A stretch of DNA of 49,820 nucleotides from Bacteroidetes bacterium UBA2364 (GCA_002344075.1 DDTM01000128.1:1-49820), one strand, 5' to 3'; numbered from the stretch's first letter, positions 25,672-34,821 are shown. Made by a program: numbers and translations. The notes: generated by a model from the letters alone, not told the origin.

Positions 25672-25979
25672 TCCCGCTCCACCAAGCAAACACGAGTTTT
25701 ATAGGCCGAATACCACTCGTTACGACCTTTTTCTTGTGCTATCCGATGCTCGGCATCAGACTTCCAAGCGTGTATGGCGGCCAAGCTATCCCAATACGAC
25801 ACCGTAATCCCTAAGCCATCCCTTGCAGACTCAGCGCCCAAAAATCCCTTATATTCTGCTGCAAGTGCTACCATCCGTTCCGCAGTTTCTCTATACCCTT
25901 CTGGAGTTACATTTAGAATGTTGGTAAAGATGACCGCATAATAAGGCGGCTTAGGTGTCGGTGCAATTAAACCGTTCAT
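25641..25979 (-). CDS. Antibiotic biosynthesis monooxygenase (ABM)-fold protein
   Basis: A 112-residue dimeric ferredoxin-like-fold protein. Features are YAVIFTNIL at the first strand, a helix with RMVALAAEYKGFLGAESARD and the second half GITVSYWDSLAAIHAWKSDAEH (given in parts). ABM proteins include quinone-forming monooxygenases and haem-degrading enzymes, but many are uncharacterised; nothing here fixes the reaction. Its C-terminal codons overlap the NUDIX gene in antisense by 31 bp. Confidence 0.82.
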   Translation of the reverse strand: MNGLIAPTPKPPYYAVIFTNILNVTPEGYRETAERMVALAAEYKGFLGAESARDGLGITVSYWDSLAAIHAWKSDAEHRIAQEKGRNEWYSAYKTRVCLVERDYGFGIEEDI

Positions 25980-26218
25980 CGAATATTTAATATTATTAGG
26001 TGTAGTGAGGAGTCCGAATCTACGAATACGGAAGCGCTTTTATCATATACTTTATCCCGAGATTGATGTATTTTCCAACCTAAACACCTTTAAAACGCAT
26101 CAGAATTTATCGTACATTCGATGCAGTAAAATAGATTTAACCGTGTGGTTGTTTCTGGTCGTATCATGGAGCGCTAAAACAGGAACCCCCTTCCACAATC
26201 ATAATAGACTTAAATATC

Positions 26219-27481
26219 ATGCAAATGACGGCCGAACAAGCGGTTTCTATTGTTAAGCCTTGGAACCGCGTTTTTATCCATACCGCCGCTGCAACCCCAC
26301 AACGTCTGGTAGCAGCCCTCTCGGCACGCGCCGGAGAACTAAATGACGTTGAACTGATCAGCCTACACACCGAAGGCCCAGCGCCTTATTTAGACCACCC
26401 CGAAAGCTTTCGGCTGAATGCCATGTTTGTAGGCGCCAATGTCAGAAAGGCTGTTCAAGCGGGCAATGCAGACTACTTGCCTGTGTTCCTTAGCGAAACC
26501 CCGCTACTTTTCCGGCGTGGTATTCTGCCCTTGGACGTGGCCTTGGTTCAGGTAAGCCCACCCGACCAACATGGGTATTGCTCGCTCGGTGTCTCGGTAG
26601 ATGTGTCAAGAGCAGCCATTCAAACCGCCAAGCACGTGATTGCACAGGTAAATCCTAACATGCCACGCACCCATGGCGACAGTTTGATTCATACCAGCAA
26701 TATACACGCTTTTGTAGAGTGTGATGATGTCATTCCGGAAATTCCGCCTTCTGTACCTACCGATGTGGAGCACGCAATTGGACGCTTTTGCGCCGAACTG
26801 ATTGAAGACGGAGCAACCTTGCAAATGGGGATTGGTACCATTCCCGACGCAGTGCTCGCAGCCCTCACCAGCCACCGAAATTTAGGTGTTCATACCGAGA
26901 TGTTCTCGGATGGTCTGATCCCACTCATCGAGCGAGGTGTGGTGACAAACTCGGAAAAAGCAAATAATCTCGGTCATGTTGTGGCCTCTTTTGCCATGGG
27001 AACACGGAAACTTTATGACTTCATGGACGACAATCCGTTGATCCGGATGTTAGACTGTGGATACGTCAACGACTCAGCGGTGATCCGTCGTAACCCCAAA
27101 GTAACCGCCATTAACTCTGCCATTGAAGTGGACGTTACCGGACAGGTGTGTGCGGATTCTATTGGGATCAAGCAGTTTTCAGGAGTGGGTGGCCAAATGG
27201 ACTTTATCCGAGGGGCCTCTCTTTCTGATAATGGGAAACCTATTATTGCGCTGCCATCTACCACAAAAAAAGGCGAAAGCCGGATTGTCCCACACTTGAA
27301 ACACGGTGCAGGTGTTGTAACGACCCGTGCACACGTTCACTATGTGGTGACAGAATATGGAGTAGCAAACCTGTATGGAAAGAATCTGCGGCAGCGTGCA
27401 CGTGCACTCATAGAAATTGCGCATCCCGACCACCGCGAAGGATTGTTAAAGGCTGCCCATGAGCGGGGGCTTGCAGCCTAA
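26219..27481 (+). CDS. Acetyl-CoA hydrolase/transferase family protein
   Basis: A 420-residue family I-type CoA transferase resembling 4-hydroxybutyrate CoA-transferase and acetyl-CoA hydrolase. The candidate catalytic Glu227 lies in HTEMFSDG. A later FSGVGGQMDF segment and TTRAHVHYVVTEYGVANLYGK match the CoA-binding half of the family. It would move CoA between acetyl- or propionyl-CoA and a short acid. It lies just before the pyrimidine-degradation genes but has its own strong terminator and a 333-bp gap. A link to acyl-CoA made by the mmsA product is therefore plausible but indirect. A second ATG two codons in is an alternative start. Confidence 0.9.
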   Translation: MQMTAEQAVSIVKPWNRVFIHTAAATPQRLVAALSARAGELNDVELISLHTEGPAPYLDHPESFRLNAMFVGANVRKAVQAGNADYLPVFLSETPLLFRRGILPLDVALVQVSPPDQHGYCSLGVSVDVSRAAIQTAKHVIAQVNPNMPRTHGDSLIHTSNIHAFVECDDVIPEIPPSVPTDVEHAIGRFCAELIEDGATLQMGIGTIPDAVLAALTSHRNLGVHTEMFSDGLIPLIERGVVTNSEKANNLGHVVASFAMGTRKLYDFMDDNPLIRMLDCGYVNDSAVIRRNPKVTAINSAIEVDVTGQVCADSIGIKQFSGVGGQMDFIRGASLSDNGKPIIALPSTTKKGESRIVPHLKHGAGVVTTRAHVHYVVTEYGVANLYGKNLRQRARALIEIAHPDHREGLLKAAHERGLAA

Positions 27482-27484
27482 AAC

Positions 27485-27523
27485 TTTGCCTTAGTCCGAT
27501 GAACCGATTTGCCTTAGTCCGAT
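27485..27523 (+). repeat. Direct repeat overlapping the terminator arm
   Basis: The 16-base word TTTGCCTTAGTCCGAT occurs at 27485-27500 and again at 27508-27523. Either copy can pair with the right arm GGACTAAGGC at 27528-27537, so two alternative hairpins exist. Confidence 0.8.
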
Positions 27524-27542
27524 AACAGGACTAAGGCTTTTT
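27511..27542 (+). terminator. Rho-independent terminator after the CoA-transferase
   Basis: GCCTTAGTCC (27511-27520) pairs perfectly with GGACTAAGGC (27528-27537) over a 7-nt loop, followed by TTTTT. Confidence 0.9.
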
Positions 27543-27814
27543 GATTGATAACCAAATCAACTACCGCCCCCCCATTCCGCTATTTCGCTGTATAAGAAAC
27601 TCCAACCAATGCAGGGTGTTTTTAAAAAATCAGACCTTAATTTCGTTCAGTATTCTGTGGATTCTCTGCCACACACATCACAGGTGCAGCAGAGTACCAT
27701 GGTTTGCATCAGAAGGAGTAATCGTTTTTTTAGGTGAACGCTTGCTTTTTTTTCGTCATATCCCGATCTTAGTCCTTTACCTTCAATTCACATATTCATA
27801 ACATTGCGCAGCAA
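27543..27814. other. Upstream region of the pyrimidine-degradation cluster
   Basis: With the preceding terminator this is a 333-bp gene-free stretch. It should contain the promoter and any operator of the cluster. Poly-T tracts occur near 27727 and 27745, but I see no clear promoter pair or palindrome. The open frame crossing it has no protein features. Confidence 0.45.
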
Positions 27815-29308
27815 ATGACAATAATGACTGAATCTGTTTCTGGAACCGTTTCCAAGAGTACGTATGACGTAAAAAACTATATTGGTGGCCAATTTATAAA
27901 TGGCACTGAGCGCTCTCTTGAAATCCTCTCGCCGATAGACGGCACCCACTTAGGACATGTCCCGCTTTCCACGACAACCGAGTTGGATGCGGCCGTAACA
28001 GCAGCGAGCGCTGCTTTTCCTGCTTGGAGCGCCAAGACCATGAAAGATCGTGTCCAGATTTTCTACCGTTACCGGACGCTTCTGGAACAACATATGACCG
28101 AACTCTCGGAGCTGATTCAATTAGAAAACGGCAAAACGTTTGACGAAGCCCGTGCAGAGATAGAGAAAAGTATTGAATTAACCGAATTTGCCTGCTCACT
28201 TCCGCAAATGATGGCTGGTGAGATTATGGAAGTGAGCCGAGGTGTGGAGTGCCGGATAGATCAAAAGCCCTTGGGCGTGGTGGCCTCCATAGCCCCATTT
28301 AATTTCCCCCATATGGTTCCGCATTGGACGATTCCGAATGCACTGGTATTGGGAAATTGCATGATTTTCAAACCCTCGGAGGTGGTTCCAATTACGGCCA
28401 ATCGTATTGCCGAAATGTTAAAAGAAGCAGGATTGCCTGATGGCGTGTTCAATATCGTAAACGGTGACCGCGAGATCGTGGAGGCTATTTGCGACCACGA
28501 TGGCATAGAAGCCGTCTCGTTTGTTGGCTCAACACGGATTGCCAAAGTGGTCTATCGTCGGGCAACAAACAATCTGAAGCGGGCGCTTGCACTGGGCGGC
28601 GCCAAAAACCACTTGATTGTAATGCCAGATGCGCATCCAGAAATGACGGCGAGTAATGTCACGGCCTCGATGTCGGGGTGTGCAGGTCAGCGCTGTATGG
28701 CTGCCTCGGCAATGGTGGGAGTGGGCAACATTGATCCCATAATTGAACGTATCTGCGATGAAGCACGTAAGGTGGTTCCGGGTATAAATCTTGGATCAGT
28801 CATTAGCCAAGCAGCCAAGCAGCGGATTGAGCGCTACATTACCGAAGCAGAAGCGGCAGGAGCGAAGGTTTTGGTGGATGGGCGGAATGCGGTTGTTCAT
28901 GGCAAAGAAGGCGGTTTTTATGTCGCCCCAACGGTCATAGACCATGTAACACCGGATATGGCGATTGCCCAAGAAGAGGTTTTTGGCCCGGTTTTGGCGA
29001 TTATGCGCTCCAACTCATTAGACGATGCTTTGCAGATTGAGAATGGATCGGACTATGGCAATGCGGCGGCGGTCTTTACACAAAATGGAGGTATTGCGCG
29101 TCAGGTAATGGAACAAGCGAGTGCCGGCATGATTGGGGTGAACATCGGCGTACCCGTCCCTCGCGAACCGTTCTCCTTTGGCGGTTGGAACGAATCTAAA
29201 TTTGGTGTAGGGGATATTACAGGCGTTAGTTCTATCGAATTCTGGACGCAGCGCAAGAAAACCTCGATCAAATGGAATCCTGAATCACGTACAAACTGGA
29301 TGAGTTGA
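27815..29308 (+). CDS. mmsA: CoA-acylating methylmalonate-semialdehyde dehydrogenase
   Basis: This aldehyde-dehydrogenase family enzyme oxidises malonate or methylmalonate semialdehyde with NAD+ and CoA and loss of CO2, giving acetyl-CoA or propionyl-CoA. At 497 residues it has PFNFPHMVP at about 161-169, the GGAKNH motif at 261-266 (replacing the usual ELGGK, typical of this CoA-acylating group), and catalytic Cys294 in GCAGQRC. EEVFGPVL is near the C-terminal third. In this operon it would consume the semialdehydes produced by the next gene, closing uracil and thymine breakdown. A second ATG at 27824 is possible. Its stop overlaps the next start by one base. Confidence 0.93.
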   Translation: MTIMTESVSGTVSKSTYDVKNYIGGQFINGTERSLEILSPIDGTHLGHVPLSTTTELDAAVTAASAAFPAWSAKTMKDRVQIFYRYRTLLEQHMTELSELIQLENGKTFDEARAEIEKSIELTEFACSLPQMMAGEIMEVSRGVECRIDQKPLGVVASIAPFNFPHMVPHWTIPNALVLGNCMIFKPSEVVPITANRIAEMLKEAGLPDGVFNIVNGDREIVEAICDHDGIEAVSFVGSTRIAKVVYRRATNNLKRALALGGAKNHLIVMPDAHPEMTASNVTASMSGCAGQRCMAASAMVGVGNIDPIIERICDEARKVVPGINLGSVISQAAKQRIERYITEAEAAGAKVLVDGRNAVVHGKEGGFYVAPTVIDHVTPDMAIAQEEVFGPVLAIMRSNSLDDALQIENGSDYGNAAAVFTQNGGIARQVMEQASAGMIGVNIGVPVPREPFSFGGWNESKFGVGDITGVSSIEFWTQRKKTSIKWNPESRTNWMS

Positions 29309-30645
29309 TGACACATGCACAGGAAATTTTAGAAAACAACCTAAACTATACCCTTTTTTCGTGGTCGAAACAATCGGGCTTGAATCCGCTTAATATTCAG
29401 ACTGCAAAGGGTGTCTATCTTTATACCCGCGACGGGAAACGGTACATAGACTTTTCATCGCAGTTGATGAACATGAACATCGGGCATGGACATCCACGGG
29501 TAAAAGAAGCGGTCATGCGCCAAATGGACGAAGTGGCCTTTGTGCATCCGGGAATGATTACGGAGGCCCGTGGGAATTTAGGTAAGAAATTGGCCGAGAT
29601 TACACCCGGTAGCCTACAAAAAGTACTTTTTACAAATGCCGGGGCCGAGTCTATAGAGAATGCCATCAAGTTTGCACGACTTTATACAGGGCGTTATAAA
29701 GTGGTGACGCTGTACCAAAGTTATCATGGAGCCTCGTATGGCGCACTTTCCGCCGGAGGCGACCCGCGTGGTATTCCACACGATCAGCAAGGTGTTCCGA
29801 ATATTATCCATGCCGAAAATCCCTATTTTTACCGTTGTCCGTGGCATAGTGAAACACCCGAAGAATGTGCCGAGCGTGCCGCCAATCACATGGAGCGGGT
29901 GATCCAGTATGAAGGCCCTAACCAAATTGCAGCGGTTCTGTTGGAGGGCGAAAGTGGAACCAGTGGCTGTATTAAATATCCGCCCGGATACATCAAACGA
30001 ATCCGCGAAATAACGGCCAAATACGGCATTTTACTGATTGCAGACGAGGTGATGAGTGGTTTTGGGCGCACCGGAAAATGGTTCGGGATGAATCATCATG
30101 GGGTGGAGCCAGACATCATGTGTTTTGCTAAAGGGCTTACGTGTGGTTATGTGCCGTTGGGCGGGATGATGGTAACGGAAACCTTAGCGAATGCCTTTAA
30201 GGATCGTCCATTGCCGCTGGGGCTTACATACTCGGCCCACGCCGTTGCTTGTGCTGCTGCAAACGAGGTACTCTCCATTTATGAAGATGAAAACCTGATC
30301 GAGAATGCGGCGCGGATGGGGCAATACATGGAGGCAAAAATGGCCAAATTACAGGAAAAACATCCCTCCATCGGGGATTTTCGGAATACAGGTCTTTTGG
30401 GCTGTATTGAGTTGGTTAAAAACCGTGAGACCAAAGAACCGATGGCTCCTTTTAATGCCACGCCCACCGAGATGGAGGTCATGAACAAGGTCGCCGCCAA
30501 ATTGGGTGAGTTGGGTTTGTTCACTTTTGTGCGCTGGGGCTATATTTTCACAGCTCCACCACTCTGCGTAACCGAAGCACAAATTGACGAAGGCTTAGAC
30601 ATTATCTCTAAGGCCATCTCGATTGCGGATACCTATTGTCATTGA
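29308..30645 (+). CDS. Class III aminotransferase, probable beta-alanine/3-aminoisobutyrate transaminase
   Basis: A PLP enzyme of 445 residues (fold type I, class III). Asp246 lies in LLIADEVMSGFGRTG and the Schiff-base Lys275 in CFAKGLTCGYVPLGG. The ATG at 29308 shares its A with the mmsA stop (TGATG), which supports coupling; a TTG one codon earlier is less likely. The family also contains omega-amino acid:pyruvate and GABA aminotransferases. The neighbours point to beta-alanine and beta-aminoisobutyrate as donors, yielding the substrates of MmsA. A hairpin with a seven-T run follows before the transporter gene. Confidence 0.92.
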   Translation: MTHAQEILENNLNYTLFSWSKQSGLNPLNIQTAKGVYLYTRDGKRYIDFSSQLMNMNIGHGHPRVKEAVMRQMDEVAFVHPGMITEARGNLGKKLAEITPGSLQKVLFTNAGAESIENAIKFARLYTGRYKVVTLYQSYHGASYGALSAGGDPRGIPHDQQGVPNIIHAENPYFYRCPWHSETPEECAERAANHMERVIQYEGPNQIAAVLLEGESGTSGCIKYPPGYIKRIREITAKYGILLIADEVMSGFGRTGKWFGMNHHGVEPDIMCFAKGLTCGYVPLGGMMVTETLANAFKDRPLPLGLTYSAHAVACAAANEVLSIYEDENLIENAARMGQYMEAKMAKLQEKHPSIGDFRNTGLLGCIELVKNRETKEPMAPFNATPTEMEVMNKVAAKLGELGLFTFVRWGYIFTAPPLCVTEAQIDEGLDIISKAISIADTYCH

Positions 30646-30654
30646 TGTTAGAGA

Positions 30655-30693
30655 GGCTTTCTTGGGAAATTCCGTCGTAAAGCCCCTTTTTTT
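30655..30693 (+). terminator. Candidate intercistronic terminator/attenuator
   Basis: GGCTTT (30655-30660) can pair with AAAGCC (30679-30684) over an 18-nt loop. Seven T follow at 30687-30693. The short stem makes partial termination more likely than a full stop. Confidence 0.45.
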
Positions 30694-30717
30694 ATTTCCC
30701 CATAAACCCCATTTCTT

Positions 30718-32424
30718 ATGTCGTTACCCCCCGATGTGCTCGCGTCGCCACTGTATAGCGAAGACATGGCCCCCGTTCCACCAGAAAAACGAACGTGGCA
30801 AAAATGGGATTTAGCCGCACTTTGGGTTGGTATGGCCGTCTGTATCCCCACATATTTATTGGCTTCGTACATGATGCGGTCGGGTCTTAGCTGGCAAATG
30901 GCATTGCTCATCATCGGTTTGGCCAATGCGGTGATTACCATTCCAATGGCGTTGAATGGTGATGCGGGTGTGCGGTATGGGATTCCTTTCCCGGTGATTG
31001 GACGGACAGCCTTTGGTATAAGGGGCATTCATTTGGCCTCGTTGGTACGGGGTTTTGTGGCCTGTGGCTGGTTTGGGGTACAGACATGGATTGGCGGCCT
31101 TGCCTTTTATTCTATTTGGAATGTACTTACCGGTAATGAAGGCGTTGTGGGGCTTTCTGCTGGGAAGTTTTTGGCTTTTGCATTGTTTTGGTTGCTCAAT
31201 ATCTACTTTATTTGGCGAGGAACCGAGAGTATTAAGTGGTTAGAAGATTTTTCGGCACCGATTCTGATTGTGATGGGCTTGGTATTTATCTATTGGGGTT
31301 ATCAACATGGGGGCGGTTTTTCGGAAGTATTGCGGGCGGGCGAGCAGATGCAAAAACCTACAGCGGTTTGGATGTCTAATGCGCCAAACAGAACGGGAAA
31401 TGCAACGCTCAGGGTGGAACTCAATCCGCTCAAATATCCAGATGGACGTTTAAAAGCCTCAGAGATGCAACTTACAATTTCTGGCGCAGGCAAAGCGGTA
31501 TCTCTGGGTTGGCAAGCGATTCCCGCCAAAGGTTTTGTGGAAATTCCGGTACTATCCTCATCGGACGTTCAACCAACCATCAAAGTCCAGTTCCGAAACA
31601 GCAAAGGTCACACATCGTCTTGGCTTACTGCCGCGCCTGAAAATACCAGCCAAGGTGTTTCATTTTGGCAATATGTATTATGGTTTACGGCTATGGTGGG
31701 CTTCTGGGCAACGATGTCTATCAGCATCTCAGACATTACCCGTTTTGCGAAAAGCCAAAAAGACCAAGTATTGGGGCAATTTATTGGGTTGCCCGGAACC
31801 ATGATATTCTACTCGTTTGTGGGTATTTTTGTAACGGCTGCGGCACTAATGGCCTTCGAAGACGTACTGACCAGCGAGGATGCACCTTGGGACCCGGTCT
31901 CGTTGGTGGCCAAGTTCCAGAACCCGGTTGTGGTGGTGTTTGCACAAGTGGCGATGATTATTGCCACGCTCAGCACCAATATTGCCGCCAATGTAATTGC
32001 ACCTGCTAATGCGATTTCCAATTTATTCCCGCAAAAAATTAGTTTTCGGATGGGAGGGGTTTTCGCCGGAATCGTGGGTATTGTACTGTGCCCGTGGTGG
32101 TTGATGGACCAAATCAGTTCTATTTTGGTTTTTGTGAGCGGCTTACTGGGACCTGTTCTCGGTGTTTTGCTCTGCGATTATTTTGTGATCCGAAAAAGAC
32201 AACTCGTCGTTGCAGATCTTTACCGCGTAAATGGGCCATTTGCTTATGGCGGTTCGGGTGTTAACCCCGTAGCAATCGTGGCGCTTCTGGTAGGTGTTTT
32301 GGTAGCGCTTTCAGGTTATTGGATTTCTGCATTGGATTTCCTCTATACCCTTTCTTGGTTTACTGGATTTGCGGTGGCTTTTGTGGCATACTTTGTCATG
32401 ATGAAAAACAAGAATTATGTCTAA
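30718..32424 (+). CDS. NCS1-family nucleobase:cation symporter with an inserted periplasmic domain
   Basis: A 568-residue inner-membrane carrier of the nucleobase-cation-symport-1 family (Mhp1, PucI, CodB relatives), likely importing uracil, thymine or a hydantoin-type base. Family features include GIPFPVIGRTAFGIRG at about 88-103, RGFVACGWFGVQTW at 111-124, GFWATMSISISDITRFAKSQ near 328-347 and QDQVLGQ-like KDQVLGQ. About eleven to twelve hydrophobic helices are visible. Between the fifth helix (about 180-197) and the sixth (about 316-335) is a polar, beta-rich stretch of about 115 residues; this loop is normally much shorter and faces the periplasm. It lies 23 bp before the hydantoinase gene. 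Confidence 0.9.
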   Translation: MSLPPDVLASPLYSEDMAPVPPEKRTWQKWDLAALWVGMAVCIPTYLLASYMMRSGLSWQMALLIIGLANAVITIPMALNGDAGVRYGIPFPVIGRTAFGIRGIHLASLVRGFVACGWFGVQTWIGGLAFYSIWNVLTGNEGVVGLSAGKFLAFALFWLLNIYFIWRGTESIKWLEDFSAPILIVMGLVFIYWGYQHGGGFSEVLRAGEQMQKPTAVWMSNAPNRTGNATLRVELNPLKYPDGRLKASEMQLTISGAGKAVSLGWQAIPAKGFVEIPVLSSSDVQPTIKVQFRNSKGHTSSWLTAAPENTSQGVSFWQYVLWFTAMVGFWATMSISISDITRFAKSQKDQVLGQFIGLPGTMIFYSFVGIFVTAAALMAFEDVLTSEDAPWDPVSLVAKFQNPVVVVFAQVAMIIATLSTNIAANVIAPANAISNLFPQKISFRMGGVFAGIVGIVLCPWWLMDQISSILVFVSGLLGPVLGVLLCDYFVIRKRQLVVADLYRVNGPFAYGGSGVNPVAIVALLVGVLVALSGYWISALDFLYTLSWFTGFAVAFVAYFVMMKNKNYV

Positions 32425-32447
32425 TCACTCTTTTAGCTTTTAAAATC

Positions 32448-33830
32448 ATGTCTATCCTTATTCAAAATGGAACCATCGTCACAGCGGATGCCGTTTATCA
32501 GGCCGATGTTCTGGTGGAAGGTGAGACGATTTCGGCCATAGGCCAAAATTTATCCGTACAAGCAGATCGCACATTGGATGCATCTGGTTTGTTGGTGATG
32601 CCGGGCGGAATTGATCCGCATGTACATTTAGATATGCCGTTTATGGGCACCTTTTCAAGCGACGACTACACATCGGGGACCACTGCTGCCTTACATGGCG
32701 GAACGACGATGGTAATTGATTTTGTCCTCCAAACAAAAGGCAACTCTTTGCGCCATGCCCTTGAAGCATGGCAGGGGCGTTCCAACGGAAAAGCGTGTTG
32801 CGATTATAGCTTTCACATGGCCGTTACGGATTTTAACGACGAGACACGGAAGGAAATTCGTGAAATGGTGGAAGACGAAGGCATTATATCGTTCAAAACC
32901 TTTATGGCTTATAAAGGAGCTTTGATGATAGACGACCGCCAGATGGTCGGGTTGATGAACGAGGTGAAAGCCCAAGGTGGAATGGTGACAGTTCATGCCA
33001 CAAACGGCGATTTAATAGACTTCTTGGTGGCCAAATTCCGCGCTGAGGGCAAAAGAGCGCCGTTGTACCATTATTTGTCGCAACCCGAAATCACAGAGTC
33101 TGAGGCATCGGGGCGCTTTGCAGATTTGGCGCATTATACGGGCGTTCCGGCCTATATCGTCCATATGACATGCGAGGGCGCGCTAAATCAGGTACGACGG
33201 GCTGCACATCGCAACCAAAAAGTATATGCCGAAACCTGTATCCAATATCTGGTGCTGGATGCTACATTGTACGAACAGGACTTTGACGGAGCGAAGTGGG
33301 TAATGAGTCCGCCCTTGCGCGAGAAAAAAGACCAATCGGCACTTTGGGCCGGAATTAACCAAGGCTCGGTTCAGGTAGTAGCCACCGACCATTGCCCGTT
33401 TAGTTGGGCCCAAAAGCAAATGGGCCTCGAAGACTTTTCCAAAATCCCAAATGGTCACCCCGCCATCGAGCACCGGATGGAGTTGTTGTTCTCGGAAGGG
33501 GTGAACAAAGGCCGGATTTCGCTGAACAAATTTGTGGAGGTTTCCGCTACCAATGCGGCCAAAATCTTTGGCATGTTCCCTAAAAAAGGAACCATTGCCA
33601 TTGGAGCCGATGCGGACTTGGTTCTGTTCGATCCGAACGAAGTCCATACCCTCTCTGCCAAGACCCACCACATGAATACCGATTATTCGGCATATGAAGG
33701 TTTTGAAGTAAAGGGCAAAACCAAAACGGTCTTGATGCGGGGCGAGGTGGCCATAGAAGATGGCGTGCGCAAGGTCTCGCCTGGTTATGGCAAATTTATC
33801 AAACGAAACAAAGTAAATGGCGTGATCTAA
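32448..33830 (+). CDS. hydA: Dihydropyrimidinase
   Basis: A cyclic amidohydrolase that opens dihydrouracil or dihydrothymine to N-carbamoyl-beta-amino acids. From ATG 32448 (460 aa) the binuclear metal centre is complete: His58 and His60 in GIDPHVHLD, carboxylated Lys150 in SFKTFMAYKG, His183, His239 in VHMTCEG and Asp314 in VATDHCPF. Tyr155 matches the substrate-binding tyrosine. The frame is open upstream into the permease gene (to 32319), but that part is a hydrophobic out-of-frame reading. Length and motifs are typical of dihydropyrimidinase; the context excludes dihydroorotase or allantoinase as likelier roles. Confidence 0.95.
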   Translation: MSILIQNGTIVTADAVYQADVLVEGETISAIGQNLSVQADRTLDASGLLVMPGGIDPHVHLDMPFMGTFSSDDYTSGTTAALHGGTTMVIDFVLQTKGNSLRHALEAWQGRSNGKACCDYSFHMAVTDFNDETRKEIREMVEDEGIISFKTFMAYKGALMIDDRQMVGLMNEVKAQGGMVTVHATNGDLIDFLVAKFRAEGKRAPLYHYLSQPEITESEASGRFADLAHYTGVPAYIVHMTCEGALNQVRRAAHRNQKVYAETCIQYLVLDATLYEQDFDGAKWVMSPPLREKKDQSALWAGINQGSVQVVATDHCPFSWAQKQMGLEDFSKIPNGHPAIEHRMELLFSEGVNKGRISLNKFVEVSATNAAKIFGMFPKKGTIAIGADADLVLFDPNEVHTLSAKTHHMNTDYSAYEGFEVKGKTKTVLMRGEVAIEDGVRKVSPGYGKFIKRNKVNGVI

Positions 33831-33869
33831 CCGCCTTTTTGCTCCATTAACCCTATAAACCCATTTCCC

Positions 33870-34736
33870 ATGCCCAGAAAAATCAAATCGGGTCTCATAC
33901 AAATGAGTTTGCCCATGACCGAAGGCGAAGGCTCCATATCCGAAATTATGGAGGCAATGGTTTCAAAACATATCCCCTACATTGAAAAAGCAGGCCAGCA
34001 AGGGGTACAGATTTTGTGTCTGCAAGAAATTTTTAACACCCCCTATTTTTGTCCGGGGCAAGACAGCAAATGGTATGCCTCCGCAGAGGCCGTACCCGGC
34101 CCAACGGTGGAGCGAATGCAGGAATACGCCAAAAAATACCAAATGGTGATAATCGTCCCGATTTATGAACGGGAGCAAGCGGGCTTCCTATATAATACCG
34201 CAGCAGTAATTGATGCCGATGGCTCCTATTTGGGTAAGTACCGCAAAAACCATATTCCCCATACTTCTGGTTTTTGGGAGAAATACTTCTTCCGACCGGG
34301 AAACTTGGGATATCCGGTGTTTCAAACAGCGTATTGCAAAGTGGGGGTCTATATTTGCTACGACCGTCATTTTCCGGAAGGGGCGCGTGCCCTTGGCTTG
34401 AATGGAGCCGAGGTCGTATATAATCCTTCGGCAACGGTGTCCGGGCTGTCGCAATACCTCTGGAAGTTAGAACAACCCGCTCATGCCGCCGCAAATGGCT
34501 ATTTTATGGGATGCATCAACCGAGTGGGTGAAGAAAAACCGTGGAGCATTGGCACGTTCTATGGCTCGTCCTACTTTGTGGACCCACGCGGGCAAATTTT
34601 TGCCATCGCTTCCGAAGACCAAGATGAACTTCTGGTGGCAGAGTTCGACTTAGACATGATTGAGGAGGTACGATCCACGTGGCAGTTTTTCCGTGATCGT
34701 CGCCCCGATTCTTACGGTCCTTTGGTCGCACCCTAA
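33870..34736 (+). CDS. Nitrilase-superfamily beta-ureidopropionase-like amidohydrolase
   Basis: A carbon-nitrogen hydrolase of 288 residues. The catalytic triad reads Glu53 (LQEIF), Lys126 (KYRKNHIPH) and Cys163 (VYICYDRHFPE). This arrangement and YSYCYD-like segments match N-carbamoyl-beta-alanine amidohydrolase and related N-carbamoylputrescine amidases. Given hydA upstream and preT/preA downstream, it should release beta-alanine or beta-aminoisobutyrate plus CO2 and ammonia. A leader word similar to the one before the permease gene stands directly before the start. Confidence 0.93.
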   Translation: MPRKIKSGLIQMSLPMTEGEGSISEIMEAMVSKHIPYIEKAGQQGVQILCLQEIFNTPYFCPGQDSKWYASAEAVPGPTVERMQEYAKKYQMVIIVPIYEREQAGFLYNTAAVIDADGSYLGKYRKNHIPHTSGFWEKYFFRPGNLGYPVFQTAYCKVGVYICYDRHFPEGARALGLNGAEVVYNPSATVSGLSQYLWKLEQPAHAAANGYFMGCINRVGEEKPWSIGTFYGSSYFVDPRGQIFAIASEDQDELLVAEFDLDMIEEVRSTWQFFRDRRPDSYGPLVAP

Positions 34737-34760
34737 TTTCCTTTTGACGTTTATCAGTTT

Positions 34761-34798
34761 CGCCGGATGTGCCAGATACGGACCCCGGCGGTGTTTTT
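34761..34798 (+). terminator. Candidate intercistronic hairpin between the amidohydrolase and preT
   Basis: CGCCGG (34761-34766) pairs with CCGGCG (34785-34790); five T follow at 34794-34798. The GC-rich 6-bp stem with an 18-nt loop could attenuate or protect mRNA ends. Confidence 0.4.
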
Positions 34799-34821
34799 CC
34801 ATCTCCTGAACCCTTGAAAAG

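Noticed and set aside
27541..27801. 86-codon frame in front of mmsA
   Set aside because: It starts inside the terminator T-run and shows no protein features.
33183..33902. Minus-strand open frame of 239 codons opposite hydA
   Set aside because: No protein features; the sense strand encodes all metal ligands of dihydropyrimidinase.
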